Below are positions 1 through 9,685 of a DNA stretch of 64,000 nt, piece after piece. The DNA is taken from contig CAZPAV010000007.1 of the NCBI GenBank assembly GCA_964584755.1, forward strand, positions 1 through 64,000. Direction: 5' to 3'. The notes beneath the pieces are model-generated. The model saw nothing but the letters and a program-made list of their open reading frames with translations, was not told where the DNA came from and searched no databases. The stretch is from CAZPAV01 sp964584755 (lineage in GTDB: Bacteria > Actinomycetota > Acidimicrobiia > Spongiisociales > UBA5794). Position numbers and translations under genes: made by a program. The number at the start of each line of letters is the position of its first letter. Position 1 is the first letter of the stretch.

Positions 1-2
1 AG

Positions 3-119
3 GCCGCGTTCAGCGGGAGAGCTGCGGTGCGGGATGGGGGGCGCGGCGCGGCGGGCACGGCCCCGAAGGAGGGCGCGGCGGGGCTGGGCGCGGCGGTACT
101 GGAGATCGGGCATGAGTGA
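3..119 (+). CDS. C-terminal end of a truncated upstream gene, possibly murG
   Basis: An open frame enters from the left edge and stops at 117-119, overlapping the murC start by 8 bases. Its codons are rich in third-position G/C, as in neighbouring genes, and it ends in a short helix-like tail (AAVLEIGHE). In this type of division cluster the gene before murC is usually murG, the glycosyltransferase that makes lipid II, and the overlap fits an operon. Only about 38 residues are visible and none is a diagnostic MurG motif, so the identity rests on position alone. Confidence 0.4.
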   Translation, partial: AAFSGRAAVRDGGRGAAGTAPKEGAAGLGAAVLEIGHE

Positions 120-1482
120 GCGACGCCTCCCACGGCCTCCGAGCCGGATCCACGTCGTCGGGGCGGGTGGGTCCGGGATGTCCGGCCTCGCCAAGCTCCT
201 CTCCCAGCTCGGCTTCGTCGTCACCGGGTCCGACCTGAAGCCGGGGCGGGTGCTCGACGCGCTGCGCGACGTCGACGTCGAGGCGTGGGTCGGGCACCGT
301 CCCGAGGCGCTGGCGGGAGTGGACCTCGTCGTCGCCTCCTCCGCGGTGCCCGATCGGGACCCGGAGCTCGCCGCGGCGCGAGCCGCGGGCATCACCGTGT
401 GGCGACGACCCACCCTGCTGGGCGCGCTCACGGCGCTCATGCCGACGTACGGCTTCGCCGGCACACACGGGAAGACGACGAGCACCGCCATGGCGGTCAC
501 GGTGCTCCGGGCCCTGGGAAGGGACCCGACCTTCCTTGTGGGGGGTGAGATGGTCGCCCTCAACACGGGAGCCCACCTCGGGGACCGGGACGTGTTCCTG
601 CTCGAGGCGGACGAGGCCTTCGGCACCTTCCGTCATCTCGCGCTCCAGGGTCTCATGGTGACGAACGTCGAGGCCGATCATCTCGACCACTACGGGACCG
701 TGACCGCGCTCGAGGAGGCCTTCGCCCAGGTCGCGGCGGGGGTCCGCGGTCCGGTCGTGGGATGTCTCGACGACCCGGGGGTGCGGCGCCTGGCGCAGCG
801 GGCGACCCTCGTCGGGTACGGCGCGACCTCCGACGCCACGTGGCGGCTCGGCGACCTCGTTCCCGACGGCGACGGGGTTCGGTTCGTCCTGACGGGTCCC
901 GAGGCGGAGGTGACGGTGCGGATCCCGCGACCGGGCCGGCACGTGGCCCTCGATGCGGCCGGCGTCCTGGCCCTGCTCGGCGAGCTGGGGTACGACGTCG
1001 GCGCCGGGGCGGCGGCGCTCGCCGGCTTCTCCGGCGTCCGCCGGCGGTTCGAGGTCCGGGGGCGTGTAGCCGGGATCACCGTCGTCGAGGACTACGCCCA
1101 CCATCCCACCGAGGTGGCGGCGACCATCGCCGCGGGTCGGCAGGCCGTGACGGGACGCCTGTGGGCGGTGTTCCAGCCCCACCGCTTCACGAGAACCGCG
1201 GAGCTGGCGCCGGCGTTCGGGGCACCGCTCGCCGGGGCGGATCGGGTCGTCGTGACCGACGTCTATCCCGCCGGGGAGGCCCCCGTCCCCGGGGTGAGCG
1301 GGAAGCTCGTCGCCGAGGCGGCGACCGCCGCCGGTGGCGAGGTGGTGTACGTTCCCCGCCTCGAGGACGTCCCCGGCCTCCTCCGGGACGAGGTCGCCGC
1401 CGGCGATCTCGTCCTCGTGCTCGGTGCCGGAGACGTGGGCTCCATCGTCGAGCCCCTCGTCGTCGGACTGCGGGAACGGTGA
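112..1482 (+). CDS. murC: UDP-N-acetylmuramate--L-alanine ligase MurC
   Basis: This cytoplasmic Mur ligase adds L-alanine to UDP-MurNAc with ATP, the first amino-acid step of peptidoglycan stem assembly. The 456-residue protein has the N-terminal glycine-rich motif GAGGSGMSG near residues 17-25, the ATP-binding P-loop GTHGKTTS near 117-124, the EADEAF segment of the central domain, and the C-terminal ligase signature EDYAHHPTEV near residue 325. ATG 112 is chosen because the family N-terminus begins there; an in-frame ATG at 34 would add an Arg-rich, low-complexity stretch. The stop overlaps the murB GTG by four bases, so the two are probably translationally coupled. Confidence 0.96.
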   Translation: MSERRLPRPPSRIHVVGAGGSGMSGLAKLLSQLGFVVTGSDLKPGRVLDALRDVDVEAWVGHRPEALAGVDLVVASSAVPDRDPELAAARAAGITVWRRPTLLGALTALMPTYGFAGTHGKTTSTAMAVTVLRALGRDPTFLVGGEMVALNTGAHLGDRDVFLLEADEAFGTFRHLALQGLMVTNVEADHLDHYGTVTALEEAFAQVAAGVRGPVVGCLDDPGVRRLAQRATLVGYGATSDATWRLGDLVPDGDGVRFVLTGPEAEVTVRIPRPGRHVALDAAGVLALLGELGYDVGAGAAALAGFSGVRRRFEVRGRVAGITVVEDYAHHPTEVAATIAAGRQAVTGRLWAVFQPHRFTRTAELAPAFGAPLAGADRVVVTDVYPAGEAPVPGVSGKLVAEAATAAGGEVVYVPRLEDVPGLLRDEVAAGDLVLVLGAGDVGSIVEPLVVGLRER

Positions 1483-2414
1483 GCGTGGCTCCGCGGCGCG
1501 CTCCGATGCTGCGACGGGAGGTTCCTCTCGCCCCGTTGACGACGTACCGGCTCGGCGGACCGGCCGCGTGGTTTCTCGAGGCGTCCCGAGAGGAGGAGCT
1601 GGTCGCGGTGCGTGACGCCGTTCCGCCGGGCACCCCCGTGCTCGTCCTGGGGCGGGGCAGCAACGTCGTGATCTCCGACGAGGGCTTTCCGGGCCTCGTG
1701 GTGCGGCTCGTGGGGGAGCTCGCCGCGATCCACGCCGAGGCCGATGGGATCGTCGCGGCCGGCGGCGGTGTGGCGCTGCCGCGACTCGCCCGCTTCGCCG
1801 CGGAACGGGGTCGGGGTGGTCTGGAGTTCTACGTCGGCATTCCGGGATCGGTGGGGGGCGCGGTCCGGATGAACGCCGGTGGACACGGCCGGGACACCGG
1901 CGAGGTGCTGCGCTCGGCGCGGATCGTCGACCTCGACTCGGGCGTCGCCGTGACACGAGACGCCGCGCAGCTCGGCCTCGCCTACCGGCATTCGCGGCTC
2001 GGCGACCGCGAGGTCGTCGTCTCCGCCCGGTTCGTGACGAGCCCCGTCGCGCCGGAGGTGGCCGAGGCGAGGCTTCGGGAGATCACTCGCTGGCGGCGTG
2101 AGCACCAGCCGGGCGGTCGCCTCAACGCGGGGAGCGTCTTCAAGAACCCGCCGGGGGAGGCCGCGGGTCGACTCATCGACGCCGCCGGACTCAAGGGATT
2201 CCGCCGCGGTGCGGTGACGGTGTCCGAGGTGCACGCCAACTTCTTCGTGGCGGAGGAGGGAGCGACCGCCCAGGACGTCTGGGACCTCGTCAGGGAGGTG
2301 CGGCGCCGCGTGGGGGAGCGGACCGGTGTGTGGCTCGAGCCCGAGCTCCGGTTCGTCGGGCGGTTCCGCACCGGGGCGAGGGGACCGGCTCCGGCGGGGG
2401 AGGGGCCTCCGTGA
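1479..2414 (+). CDS. murB: UDP-N-acetylenolpyruvoylglucosamine reductase MurB
   Basis: MurB reduces UDP-GlcNAc-enolpyruvate to UDP-MurNAc using FAD and NADPH. The protein (311 aa) has the FAD-binding segments GRGSNVVISDEG and GIPGSVGGAVRMNAGGHG, and the motif AGSVFKNP, whose serine is the likely proton donor. It ends with SEVHANFF as in the Ser-type short MurBs. The GTG at 1479 overlaps the murC stop (GTGA); GTG 1485 or ATG 1506 are alternatives. It lies between murC and ftsQ, with four-base overlaps on both sides, in the division operon. Confidence 0.95.
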   Translation: MSVAPRRAPMLRREVPLAPLTTYRLGGPAAWFLEASREEELVAVRDAVPPGTPVLVLGRGSNVVISDEGFPGLVVRLVGELAAIHAEADGIVAAGGGVALPRLARFAAERGRGGLEFYVGIPGSVGGAVRMNAGGHGRDTGEVLRSARIVDLDSGVAVTRDAAQLGLAYRHSRLGDREVVVSARFVTSPVAPEVAEARLREITRWRREHQPGGRLNAGSVFKNPPGEAAGRLIDAAGLKGFRRGAVTVSEVHANFFVAEEGATAQDVWDLVREVRRRVGERTGVWLEPELRFVGRFRTGARGPAPAGEGPP

Positions 2415-3208
2415 GGACGATGGACCCCCGGATCGCGCGACGCCGTCGCCTCGTGGGAGAGGATCGGGCGCGACGACGGCTGCGCCGGCTCCTCCTCCTC
2501 CTGGTTCTCGCCGGGATCGGGGCCTTCGCGGTGTGGCTGTTGCGTTCCCCGCTCCTCTCGATCCGGGACGTGGTGGTGACCGGCGCCGGCCACTCCGACC
2601 CGGCGGCGACGGCCGCCGCCCTGGGGATCGTCCCGGGCGTTCCGACGATCTCGGTCGACGAGACGGCGCTCCTGGAGCGTCTCCGGGCCGATCCGTGGAT
2701 CGCACGGGCGGAGGTGGACGTCACCTGGCCGGGCACGGTGACCATCGACGTCACCGAACGCGACCCGTCGCTCTCGCTCGTCGCCGGGGACGCGTGGTGG
2801 TGGGTCACCGCCGACGGCTGGGTCGTGGCCCGGCTGCCGGGTCCGCAGCCGGGGGAGGCCCGGGTCGAGGATCCGGGGGCGGCCCCGGCGATCGGGAACC
2901 GGCTGACCTCCGCCGCGATGCTGGGGGCGGCGCGGTTCGCCGGGGCGCTCACCCCCGCGCTCGCTGCCGAGACGACGGTGATCGTCGACGGGGAGCGGAT
3001 CCGGGCGCTCGTGTCCGGTCACCCCGTCGATCTGGGGGACCCCGCGAACATGGAGGAGAAGGCCGTGGTGTTGGCGGCCCTCCTCGAGCGGGGCGTCCCC
3101 GACGGAGCGGTGATCGAGCTCATGGCTCCGCGGCGGCCCGCGGTCGAGGCTCCACCTCAGGTGGAGGGTGAGGGTGATCCTTCCACCGAGCCTCGACCAT
3201 CGGACTAA
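2411..3208 (+). CDS. ftsQ: Cell division protein FtsQ/DivIB
   Basis: This bitopic membrane protein of the divisome links FtsB/FtsL to the septal machinery. It has an Arg-rich cytoplasmic N-terminus (about 27 residues), one transmembrane helix at roughly 28-46, then a POTRA domain beginning near [14 protein letters not shown], followed by the FtsQ beta domain. Length is 265 aa, normal for actinobacteria. GTG 2411 overlaps the murB stop by four bases; ATG 2420 is a close alternative. The acidic C-terminal tail is variable. Placement between murB and ftsZ supports the call. Confidence 0.9.
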   Translation: MRTMDPRIARRRRLVGEDRARRRLRRLLLLLVLAGIGAFAVWLLRSPLLSIRDVVVTGAGHSDPAATAAALGIVPGVPTISVDETALLERLRADPWIARAEVDVTWPGTVTIDVTERDPSLSLVAGDAWWWVTADGWVVARLPGPQPGEARVEDPGAAPAIGNRLTSAAMLGAARFAGALTPALAAETTVIVDGERIRALVSGHPVDLGDPANMEEKAVVLAALLERGVPDGAVIELMAPRRPAVEAPPQVEGEGDPSTEPRPSD

Positions 3209-3211
3209 CCT
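3206..3211 (+). promoter_or_regulatory. Putative -10 element (TAACCT) for ftsZ
   Basis: TAACCT lies just inside the ftsQ stop region, 23 bases before the ftsZ ATG. A transcript starting about 7 bases downstream would carry the good Shine-Dalgarno GGGAGGG at 3225-3231. No clear -35 is seen. A separate ftsZ promoter in addition to read-through from ftsQ would allow higher FtsZ expression. Confidence 0.45.
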
Positions 3212-3234
3212 GGACGCAGCCTTCGGGAGGGCCC

Positions 3235-4323
3235 ATGACCACGGACAGCAACAGGACGCCCCACACCTACCTCGCGGTGATCAAGGTCGTCGGCGTGGGA
3301 GGCGGTGGCGTGAACGCGGTCAACCGCATGATCGAGTACGGCGTCGGAGGCGCGGAGTTCCTCGCGATCAACACCGACGCGCAGGCACTGCTCATGTCCG
3401 ACGCCGACGTGAAGCTCGACATCGGCCGGGACTCGACACGCGGTCTCGGAGCCGGAGCAAACCCCGAGGTGGGCCGGGAGGCGGCCGAGGCGCACCGCGA
3501 CGAGATCGAGGAGGCGCTGACCGGGGCCGACATGGTCTTCATCACCGCCGGGGAGGGCGGGGGGACCGGTACGGGCGCCGCGCCCATCGTCGCCGAGGTC
3601 GCCAGGTCGCTGGGCGCACTCACCGTGGGGGTGGTGACGCGTCCCTTCGGGTTCGAGGGCCGCCGCCGGTCCGTCCAGGCCGAACAGGGGATCCAGGCCC
3701 TCAAGCAGGCGGTCGACACCCTCATCATCATCCCCAACGAGCGCCTCCTCGAGATCGCCGACACGTCCACGCCCATGACCGAGGCCTTCCGCATGGCGGA
3801 CGAGGTGCTCACCTCCGGGGTGCGGGGCATCACCGATCTCATCACGACACCGGGACTCATCAACGTCGACTTCGCCGACGTGAAGTCGGTCATGGCCGAG
3901 GCGGGCTCGGCGGTGATGGGGATCGGACGCGCGACCGGCGACAACCGGGCTCAGCAGGCGGCGGACAAGGCCATCTCGAGTCCCCTCCTCGAGACCTCGA
4001 TGGAGGGGGCGCGTGGCGTCCTGCTCTCGATCGCAGGTCCCGGCGACATGACGCTCCACGAGGTGAACACCGCGGCGAGCACCATCGCCGACCACAGCGA
4101 TGCCGACGCGAACATCATCTTCGGGGCGGTCATCGACGACACGCTCGGCGACGAGATGCGGGTCACCGTCATCGCGGCGGGTTTCGACCGGGACCGGCGC
4201 CCGGGTGCCGTCCCACCTCCGACCCGGGCGCACCGACCGGGGCTCTTCGAGGAGACCCCCCCGCCGCGCCCGCCCGAGGACACCGGCGACGACCTCGAGA
4301 TCCCCGGCTTCGTCCAGGGATGA
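3235..4323 (+). CDS. ftsZ: Cell division GTPase FtsZ
   Basis: The tubulin-like GTPase forms the Z-ring. The 362-residue protein carries the tubulin signature [10 protein letters not shown] near residues 107-116, the early [13 protein letters not shown] nucleotide-binding loop, and the T7-loop region [11 protein letters not shown]. After a short Pro/Arg-rich linker it ends with [11 protein letters not shown], the conserved C-terminal peptide that contacts SepF and FtsA-type partners. No ftsA is present, as is usual in actinobacteria, so the SepF encoded 1.3 kb downstream is the likely membrane anchor. A Shine-Dalgarno GGGAGGG precedes the ATG. Confidence 0.98.
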   Translation: MTTDSNRTPHTYLAVIKVVGVGGGGVNAVNRMIEYGVGGAEFLAINTDAQALLMSDADVKLDIGRDSTRGLGAGANPEVGREAAEAHRDEIEEALTGADMVFITAGEGGGTGTGAAPIVAEVARSLGALTVGVVTRPFGFEGRRRSVQAEQGIQALKQAVDTLIIIPNERLLEIADTSTPMTEAFRMADEVLTSGVRGITDLITTPGLINVDFADVKSVMAEAGSAVMGIGRATGDNRAQQAADKAISSPLLETSMEGARGVLLSIAGPGDMTLHEVNTAASTIADHSDADANIIFGAVIDDTLGDEMRVTVIAAGFDRDRRPGAVPPPTRAHRPGLFEETPPPRPPEDTGDDLEIPGFVQG

Positions 4324-4949
4324 TCCGCCCCGCGGGGTTCCGGGGTGTGGCCTTCGGTACCGCCGAGGACGGCGACCCACGGACCGACCCGGAGGCGCGC
4401 GCCCGTTGGACGCGGGCCCTCGGGGTCGACGACGAGTGGGCCGTCGTGCACCAGGTCCACGGCTCCTGCGTGGTGAGGGTCGCCGCCGGGGGCGCGCACG
4501 GAGAGGCCGACGGGCTCGTCACCGCGACCCCGGGGGTGGCCCTCGCCGTGGCGACCGCCGACTGTCTCCCCGTCGTCCTCGAAGGGGCGGGCTCGGTGGC
4601 GCTCGTGCACGCCGGGTGGCGGGGACTGGCGGCGGGAGTGCTCGCCGCCGCGGTGGAGGAGATGCGGCAGCTCGGCGACGAGCCGCTGCGGGCCGCCATC
4701 GGTCCCGGGATCGGTCCCTGCTGCTACGAGGTCGGGCCGGAGCTCGGCGAGCGGTTCCCGGAGGCGGTGTCGCGTACGAGCGTCGGAACCCGGAGCGTGG
4801 ATCTCGTCGCGGCGGCGCGGCGCAGACTCGCGGGGATCCCCCTCTGGGTGTCGGATCGGTGCACCTACGAGGACCGGAGGCTCCACTCGCACCGACGGGA
4901 CGGCACCCGGCGACGACAGGTGGCGGTGGCGTGGTTGCCGAGCGCCTGA
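4320..4949 (+). CDS. pgeF: Multicopper polyphenol oxidase / purine nucleoside phosphorylase family protein (YfiH/PgeF)
   Basis: This family handles purine nucleosides or removes erroneous L-Ser peptidoglycan precursors in E. coli (PgeF). The 209-residue protein has the metal-site motifs HQVHG (early), [17 protein letters not shown], and the [12 protein letters not shown] loop, so both halves of the active site look intact. ATG 4320 overlaps the ftsZ stop (ATGA). The gene commonly follows ftsZ in actinobacteria and Firmicutes, consistent with a cell-wall editing role; the precise substrate here is not known. Confidence 0.9.
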   Translation: MIRPAGFRGVAFGTAEDGDPRTDPEARARWTRALGVDDEWAVVHQVHGSCVVRVAAGGAHGEADGLVTATPGVALAVATADCLPVVLEGAGSVALVHAGWRGLAAGVLAAAVEEMRQLGDEPLRAAIGPGIGPCCYEVGPELGERFPEAVSRTSVGTRSVDLVAAARRRLAGIPLWVSDRCTYEDRRLHSHRRDGTRRRQVAVAWLPSA

Positions 4950-5626
4950 GGCGGGTCCGGGAGCGGATCGCCGCGGCGGCCCGGGAGGCGGGTCGTGATC
5001 CGGCGGAGGTGACCCTGCTCGTCGTGAGCAAGGGGCGTTCCGACGCCGCGGTGCGCGCCGCGTACGCCGCCGGCGTGCGCGACTTCGGGGAGAACCGGGC
5101 GGAGGAGCTGCAGGCGCGCCACCGGGCCGGCCTGCCCGAGGACGTTCGCTGGCACTTCGTCGGACCCGTCCAGCGCCGGAAGGTGCGGGTCATCGCCCCC
5201 GGTCTCCATCTCCTCCACTCGCTCGACCGTCTCCGCCTCGCCGCGACCTGGGCGCGGCTGGAGGCACCGCCTCCGGTGCTCGTCGAGGTGAACGTCGGGA
5301 TGGAGCCGCAGAAGCACGGATTCCTCCCCGAGACGGTCCTCGACGCCGTGGGCGAGGTGCGCGCCCTGGGGATCGAGGTGCGGGGGCTGATGGCCATCCC
5401 GCCGCGGCCCCGGCGTCCCGAGGACAGCCGGCCCTTCTTCGTCCGGCTGCGTGAGCTGCGCGACGAGGTCCGGCGTGTCTTCCCGGAGGTGACCGAGCTC
5501 TCGATGGGCATGACGGACGACTTCCCGGTCGCCGTCGCCTGCGGTGCCACCATCGTTCGCCTGGGAAGGGCTATCTTTGGGCCCGCGTCGACCGAACCGC
5601 CCCGTCCGCGACCCGACGCGAGGTGA
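4931..5626 (+). CDS. yggS: YggS-family pyridoxal phosphate homeostasis protein
   Basis: This is a single-domain, PLP-binding protein of the alanine-racemase barrel fold that buffers vitamin B6 and affects amino-acid balance; it has no known catalytic reaction. The 231-residue protein has the PLP lysine in VVSKG (Lys34), the DFGENRAEEL motif, WHFVGPVQRRK and the C-terminal ELSMGMTDDF signature. GTG 4931 is the only sensible start and overlaps pgeF by 19 bases. A putative -10 (TATCTT, 5572-5577) near its 3' end may serve sepF. Confidence 0.93.
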   Translation: MVAERLRRVRERIAAAAREAGRDPAEVTLLVVSKGRSDAAVRAAYAAGVRDFGENRAEELQARHRAGLPEDVRWHFVGPVQRRKVRVIAPGLHLLHSLDRLRLAATWARLEAPPPVLVEVNVGMEPQKHGFLPETVLDAVGEVRALGIEVRGLMAIPPRPRRPEDSRPFFVRLRELRDEVRRVFPEVTELSMGMTDDFPVAVACGATIVRLGRAIFGPASTEPPRPRPDAR

Positions 5627-5630
5627 GCCG

Positions 5631-6221
5631 ATGGCATCGTTGTGGCAGAAGACGCTCTTCTACCTCGGGCTCGTCGACGAGGACCAGGCGGAGTCGGGGG
5701 TGGCGGGCGGCGTCGGCGCGGCGCCCGTCGCCGACCCCGGGGCGCCACCGCCGGTGAGCGTCGTGTCGCGGGTACGGCCGCCGGGGACGGTGGCCGGTCG
5801 TCGGGTGGAGCCGCCGAGCTCCCAGCGACGCCGGGTCTCCCCTCACCCGGACCACGCCGAGGCCGGGCTCTACGTGCACCCGGGTGGGGCCCGGAGTGAG
5901 CGGCGCTACGGGACCGAGACCGCGTTCGGGGCTCCTCGCGCCGAGGCCGACGTCATCGTCGCCCGCAACTTCTCCGACGCCCAGACGCTCGCCGACGGCA
6001 TCCGGAGCGGGCGGCCGATCGTGTTGGACCTGCGGTCGACCGAGCCCGAGATGGTGCGACGACTCGTCGACTTCGCCAGCGGGCTCACCTACGCGCTCGA
6101 CGGCAAGATGGCGAAGATCGCCCAGGGCGTCATCCTCGTCACGCCCGCCGGCGTCACCATCAGCCCGGTCGAGCAGGACCGCCTCGCGGCGCTCGGCCTC
6201 TTCCGGCCCGCGAGCCGCTGA
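5631..6221 (+). CDS. sepF: Cell division protein SepF
   Basis: SepF tethers FtsZ filaments to the membrane. The 196-residue protein starts with an amphipathic-type helix (MASLWQKTLFYLGL), has a Pro/Arg/Gly-rich linker to about residue 110, and a C-terminal SepF fold with ARNFSDAQTLADGIRSG, VLDLRSTEPEMVRR and DFASGLTYALDGKM. ATG 5631 is preceded by GAGGTGAG. It sits four bases after yggS and four before yggT, the standard ftsZ-yggS-sepF-yggT order. Confidence 0.95.
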   Translation: MASLWQKTLFYLGLVDEDQAESGVAGGVGAAPVADPGAPPPVSVVSRVRPPGTVAGRRVEPPSSQRRRVSPHPDHAEAGLYVHPGGARSERRYGTETAFGAPRAEADVIVARNFSDAQTLADGIRSGRPIVLDLRSTEPEMVRRLVDFASGLTYALDGKMAKIAQGVILVTPAGVTISPVEQDRLAALGLFRPASR

Positions 6222-6224
6222 ACC

Positions 6225-6488
6225 ATGGCCCTGCTGTGCAGCCTTCTCCAGCTTGCCGTGTTCGCGGTCCTCGCCTGGATCGTCCTCGGCTACGTCGTCG
6301 TCTTCGGCCGCCTCCCCTGGGGGCATCCGGTGAGGAGGCTGTACGACCTGCTCGGTCGCGGCATCGAACCGATCCTGCGGCCCATTCGCCAGGTCCTGCC
6401 GCCGATCCGTGTCGGGGCCGGCGCGCTCGACCTCTCACCGCTCGTGCTCATCATCGGGGTGCAGCTCCTCGTCGGGATCATCTGCTGA
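6225..6488 (+). CDS. yggT: YggT family membrane protein
   Basis: A small integral membrane protein (87 aa) with two hydrophobic helices, about residues 3-27 and 68-86, joined by the family segment GIEPILRPIRQVLPP. YggT proteins sit next to division genes and have been tied to membrane organisation and osmotic tolerance, but no biochemical role is established. Its last 54 bases overlap the 3' end of ileS on the opposite strand. It closes the division cluster; DivIVA, often next, is not here. Confidence 0.88.
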   Translation: MALLCSLLQLAVFAVLAWIVLGYVVVFGRLPWGHPVRRLYDLLGRGIEPILRPIRQVLPPIRVGAGALDLSPLVLIIGVQLLVGIIC

Positions 6489-9400
6489 CCTGGCGACGGC
6501 GAGACGCACCTCGCCGTCCTCGAGGGCGAAGGAGGGGCTCGTGAGCGAACCGTCCTCGCGGACCTCCACGGCGAGCACCTCGCCGGCGATGAGAGAACCG
6601 TGGCGAGCGAAGGCCAGCGCCGCGGTGGGGCTCGTAGCCCGCCAGCGCAGCACGATCCGGTCGGTGACCGCCAGCCGAGCCTCGCGGCGGAGACCCTGGA
6701 TGCGATTGACGAGCTCGCGGGCGACGCCCTCCACTCGCAGCTCGTCGGTGATCGTGGTGTCGAGGGTCACGGCGAGAGGCCCCTCGGCCGCGACGACGGT
6801 CCCGGGACGCGGGACACGGGTGACCACGACGTCCGCGGCGGCCAGGGGCACGCCGGCGACCTCGACCGTGGCCCCGTCGAGGAGCCGCGAGATCTCGTCG
6901 TGGTCGAGGCGCTCGATCGCGGCGGCGACCTCCCGGGTCCGGCTCCCCAGGCGGGGGCCGAGCCGTCGGAAGTTCGCCTTCGCGGAGAGGTCGACGAGGC
7001 CGGCCTCGTCCTCGTGGACGACGACCGCGTGGACGTTGAGCTCCTCGGCGATGAGCCGGGCGTGGGAGCGCACCGCCGCGGCCGCGGCGGAGTCGCGGGT
7101 CACCACGGTGAGCGAGCGCAACGGCTGACGGACGCGGAGGCCGTGACGCTTCCGCAGCCCCCGGGCCAGGACCACCACGGCGCGCACCGTCGCCATGGCC
7201 GCCTCGAGGCGCTCGTCGATGAGGTTCGCGTCGGCCTCCGGGTAGTCGCAGTGGTGGACGCTCTCGGGCGCCGTGGGGTCCACGCTGCGGACGAGCCCCT
7301 GGTACAGCTCCTCGGCGAGGAAGGGCAGGACGGGAGCGGCCACGAGCGTGAAGGTGCGCAGCACCTCGTAGAGGGTGGCGAAGGCGGCGAGCTTGCCGTC
7401 GTCGTCGCCACCGCGGTGGGCCCAGAAGCGACGTCGGGAGCGGCGGATGTACCAGTTGGTGAGATGGCCGACGAACCCGATGATCGGCGGGATGACCGCG
7501 TACAGGCGGTACCGCTCCATCTCCCGGTTCACCGACCGGATGAGGCTCTGGAGGACGGAGAGGATCCAGCGGTCGAGCTCGGGCCGGTCGGCGGGTGCCG
7601 GTGCCGAGGCGAGCTCGGCGGGACCGATGTCGTCGGCCGCGGCGTACGTCGTGAAGAAGGCGTAGGCGTTCCAGAGGGGCAGGAGCACCGTCCGGACCAC
7701 CTCGCGTACCCCGTGCTCGGAGAAGCGGAGCGGCTCGGCGCGCACCACGGGCGAGTCGATGAGGTAGGCGCGCAGGGCGTCGGCGCCGAACTCGTCGAGG
7801 ACGTGGCTGGGATCGGGGTAGTTCTTGAGCCGCTTCGACATCTTGCGGCCGTCCTCGGCGAGGATGAGTCCGGTGACGACGCAGTGCTCGAACGCCGGCT
7901 CGTCGAAGATCGCCGTGGAGAGCACGAGGAGGGTGTAGAACCAGCCGCGGGTCTGGTCGAGGCCCTCCGCGATGAAGTCGGCGGGGAATCCCCGGGCGAA
8001 CCGCTCGGGGTTCTCGAAGGGGTAGTGGAGCTGGGCGTAGGGCATGGAGCCGGACTCGAACCAGCAGTCGAGGACCTCGGGGACCCGGCGCATCGTTCCC
8101 GGGCACGCCGTGCACGGGAAGGCGACCTCGTCGACGACGTGCTTGTGGAGATCCTCGAGCCACACCCCGGAACGTTCCTGCAGCTCGGCCCGGGAGCCGA
8201 TGCAGACCTGCTCACCGCACTCGTCGCACTCCCAAATCGGGAGACACGACCCCCAGTAGCGGTTGCGGGAGATCGCCCAGTCCCGGGCGTTCTCGAGCCA
8301 GCGGCCGAAGCGGTTGCGCCCGATCTGGTCCGGGACCCAGTGGATTCGCTCGTTGGCGGCGACCATGCGGTCACGGAAACGCTCCACGGCGACGAACCAG
8401 GTGGGGATGGCCTTGTAGATGAGCGGCGTGCCGGTGCGCCAGCAGAACGGGTAGGAGTGGACGATGGTGTCCCGCGCCACGAGGCGTCCCCGCCGTTCGA
8501 GCAGGTCGATGAGCACCGGGTCCGCGTCCTTGACGTTCATGCCGGCCACCGGAGGGACGGCGTCGGTGAAGCGGGCCTCGGCGTCGACGGGGTCGACGAG
8601 CACGTCGAGTCCGGCCGCCTGGAGGGCGAAGAAGTCCGCCTCGCCGTAGGCGGGCGCCATGTGGACGAGGCCGGTGCCCTCGGTCACGTTCACCTCCGGG
8701 CTCACGATGACCCGGAACGCGCCGCGGTTCCGCTCCTCCTCGAAGAAGTCGAAGGGTGGGTCGTAGGTGATGCCGACGAGTCGGGTACCGGGGACGATCA
8801 CCGTGGGCTCGACGTCGGCGCCGAAGAACCGCGCCACGAGGTCCGCCGCCAGCCAGTACGGCCCGGGCGCGCCGCCGAGGGGGGCCTCGACCCGGGCGTA
8901 GCGGATGTCCTCGCCGACCGCCACCGCGAGGTTCCCCGGGAGCGTCCACGGCGTCGTCGTCCAGACGAGGAGCTGATCCCCCTCCTCGACCGGTCCCCGG
9001 CCTTCGAGGACGGGGAGCCGCACCACGATGGCCGGATCCTCGACCTGGCGGTAGTCGAGGTTGGCCTCGAAGTTCGACAGGGGGGTCGTGGCTCCCCACG
9101 AGTAGGGGAGGACCTTGAAGTCGCGATAGACGAGACCGCGATCCCAGAGCTGCCGGAACACCCACCACACGGACTCCATGAACTCGACGTCCATCGTCTT
9201 GTAGTCGTGGACGAAGTCGACCCAGCGCCCGATCCGGGTCGTGATCTCCTCCCAATCCTCGGTGGTGTGCTCCACCATGGCGCGGCAGGCCGCGTTGAAG
9301 CGGGCCACACCGAGCTCCTGGATCTGGCGAGGCCCGGACACCCCGAGCTGCTTCTCGACCTCCATCTCGACGGGCAACCCGTGGGTGTCCCAGCCGAAAC

Positions 9401-9674
9401 GCCGTTCGACCCGGTACCCACGCATGGTCCAGTAGCGGGGGACGATGTCCTTCACGACCCCCTGGAGGATGTGCCCGTAGTGCGGACTCCCCGTGGCGAA
9501 GGGGGGACCGTCGTAGAAGGTGTACTCGCGCTCGGGCGGGCGCAGCTCCACCGAACGCGTGAAGGCGTCGATGCGATCCCAGAACGCGAGGATCCGGCGG
9601 TCGAGCTCGGGGAGATCCAGCTCGGTGGAGACCCGGGGAAAGCGAAGGCTCGGGTTGCTCGGTCGATCGCTCAC
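6435..9674 (-). CDS. ileS: Isoleucyl-tRNA synthetase, type 2 (eukaryote-like)
   Basis: This class Ia synthetase charges tRNA-Ile. The 1079-residue protein has the HXGH motif as HYGH at residues 65-68, the type-2 signature GWDTHGLPVEMEVEKQLG, a full CP1 editing domain, and DGRKMSKRLKNYPDP around residue 610. The GWDTHGLP wording and length of about 1080 aa mark the type-2 IleRS group, which is typically less sensitive to mupirocin than type-1 enzymes; resistance here is inference. Start is GTG (9672-9674) with GAGAGGTGG upstream. The gene lies under a T-box leader and its 3' end overlaps yggT. Confidence 0.97.
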   Translation of the reverse strand: MSDRPSNPSLRFPRVSTELDLPELDRRILAFWDRIDAFTRSVELRPPEREYTFYDGPPFATGSPHYGHILQGVVKDIVPRYWTMRGYRVERRFGWDTHGLPVEMEVEKQLGVSGPRQIQELGVARFNAACRAMVEHTTEDWEEITTRIGRWVDFVHDYKTMDVEFMESVWWVFRQLWDRGLVYRDFKVLPYSWGATTPLSNFEANLDYRQVEDPAIVVRLPVLEGRGPVEEGDQLLVWTTTPWTLPGNLAVAVGEDIRYARVEAPLGGAPGPYWLAADLVARFFGADVEPTVIVPGTRLVGITYDPPFDFFEEERNRGAFRVIVSPEVNVTEGTGLVHMAPAYGEADFFALQAAGLDVLVDPVDAEARFTDAVPPVAGMNVKDADPVLIDLLERRGRLVARDTIVHSYPFCWRTGTPLIYKAIPTWFVAVERFRDRMVAANERIHWVPDQIGRNRFGRWLENARDWAISRNRYWGSCLPIWECDECGEQVCIGSRAELQERSGVWLEDLHKHVVDEVAFPCTACPGTMRRVPEVLDCWFESGSMPYAQLHYPFENPERFARGFPADFIAEGLDQTRGWFYTLLVLSTAIFDEPAFEHCVVTGLILAEDGRKMSKRLKNYPDPSHVLDEFGADALRAYLIDSPVVRAEPLRFSEHGVREVVRTVLLPLWNAYAFFTTYAAADDIGPAELASAPAPADRPELDRWILSVLQSLIRSVNREMERYRLYAVIPPIIGFVGHLTNWYIRRSRRRFWAHRGGDDDGKLAAFATLYEVLRTFTLVAAPVLPFLAEELYQGLVRSVDPTAPESVHHCDYPEADANLIDERLEAAMATVRAVVVLARGLRKRHGLRVRQPLRSLTVVTRDSAAAAAVRSHARLIAEELNVHAVVVHEDEAGLVDLSAKANFRRLGPRLGSRTREVAAAIERLDHDEISRLLDGATVEVAGVPLAAADVVVTRVPRPGTVVAAEGPLAVTLDTTITDELRVEGVARELVNRIQGLRREARLAVTDRIVLRWRATSPTAALAFARHGSLIAGEVLAVEVREDGSLTSPSFALEDGEVRLAVARSADDPDEELHPDDEHER

Positions 9675-9685
9675 TGGTCCACCTC

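Noticed and set aside
34..111. An upstream ATG for murC
   Set aside because: It adds 26 Arg-rich residues before the normal MurC N-terminus.
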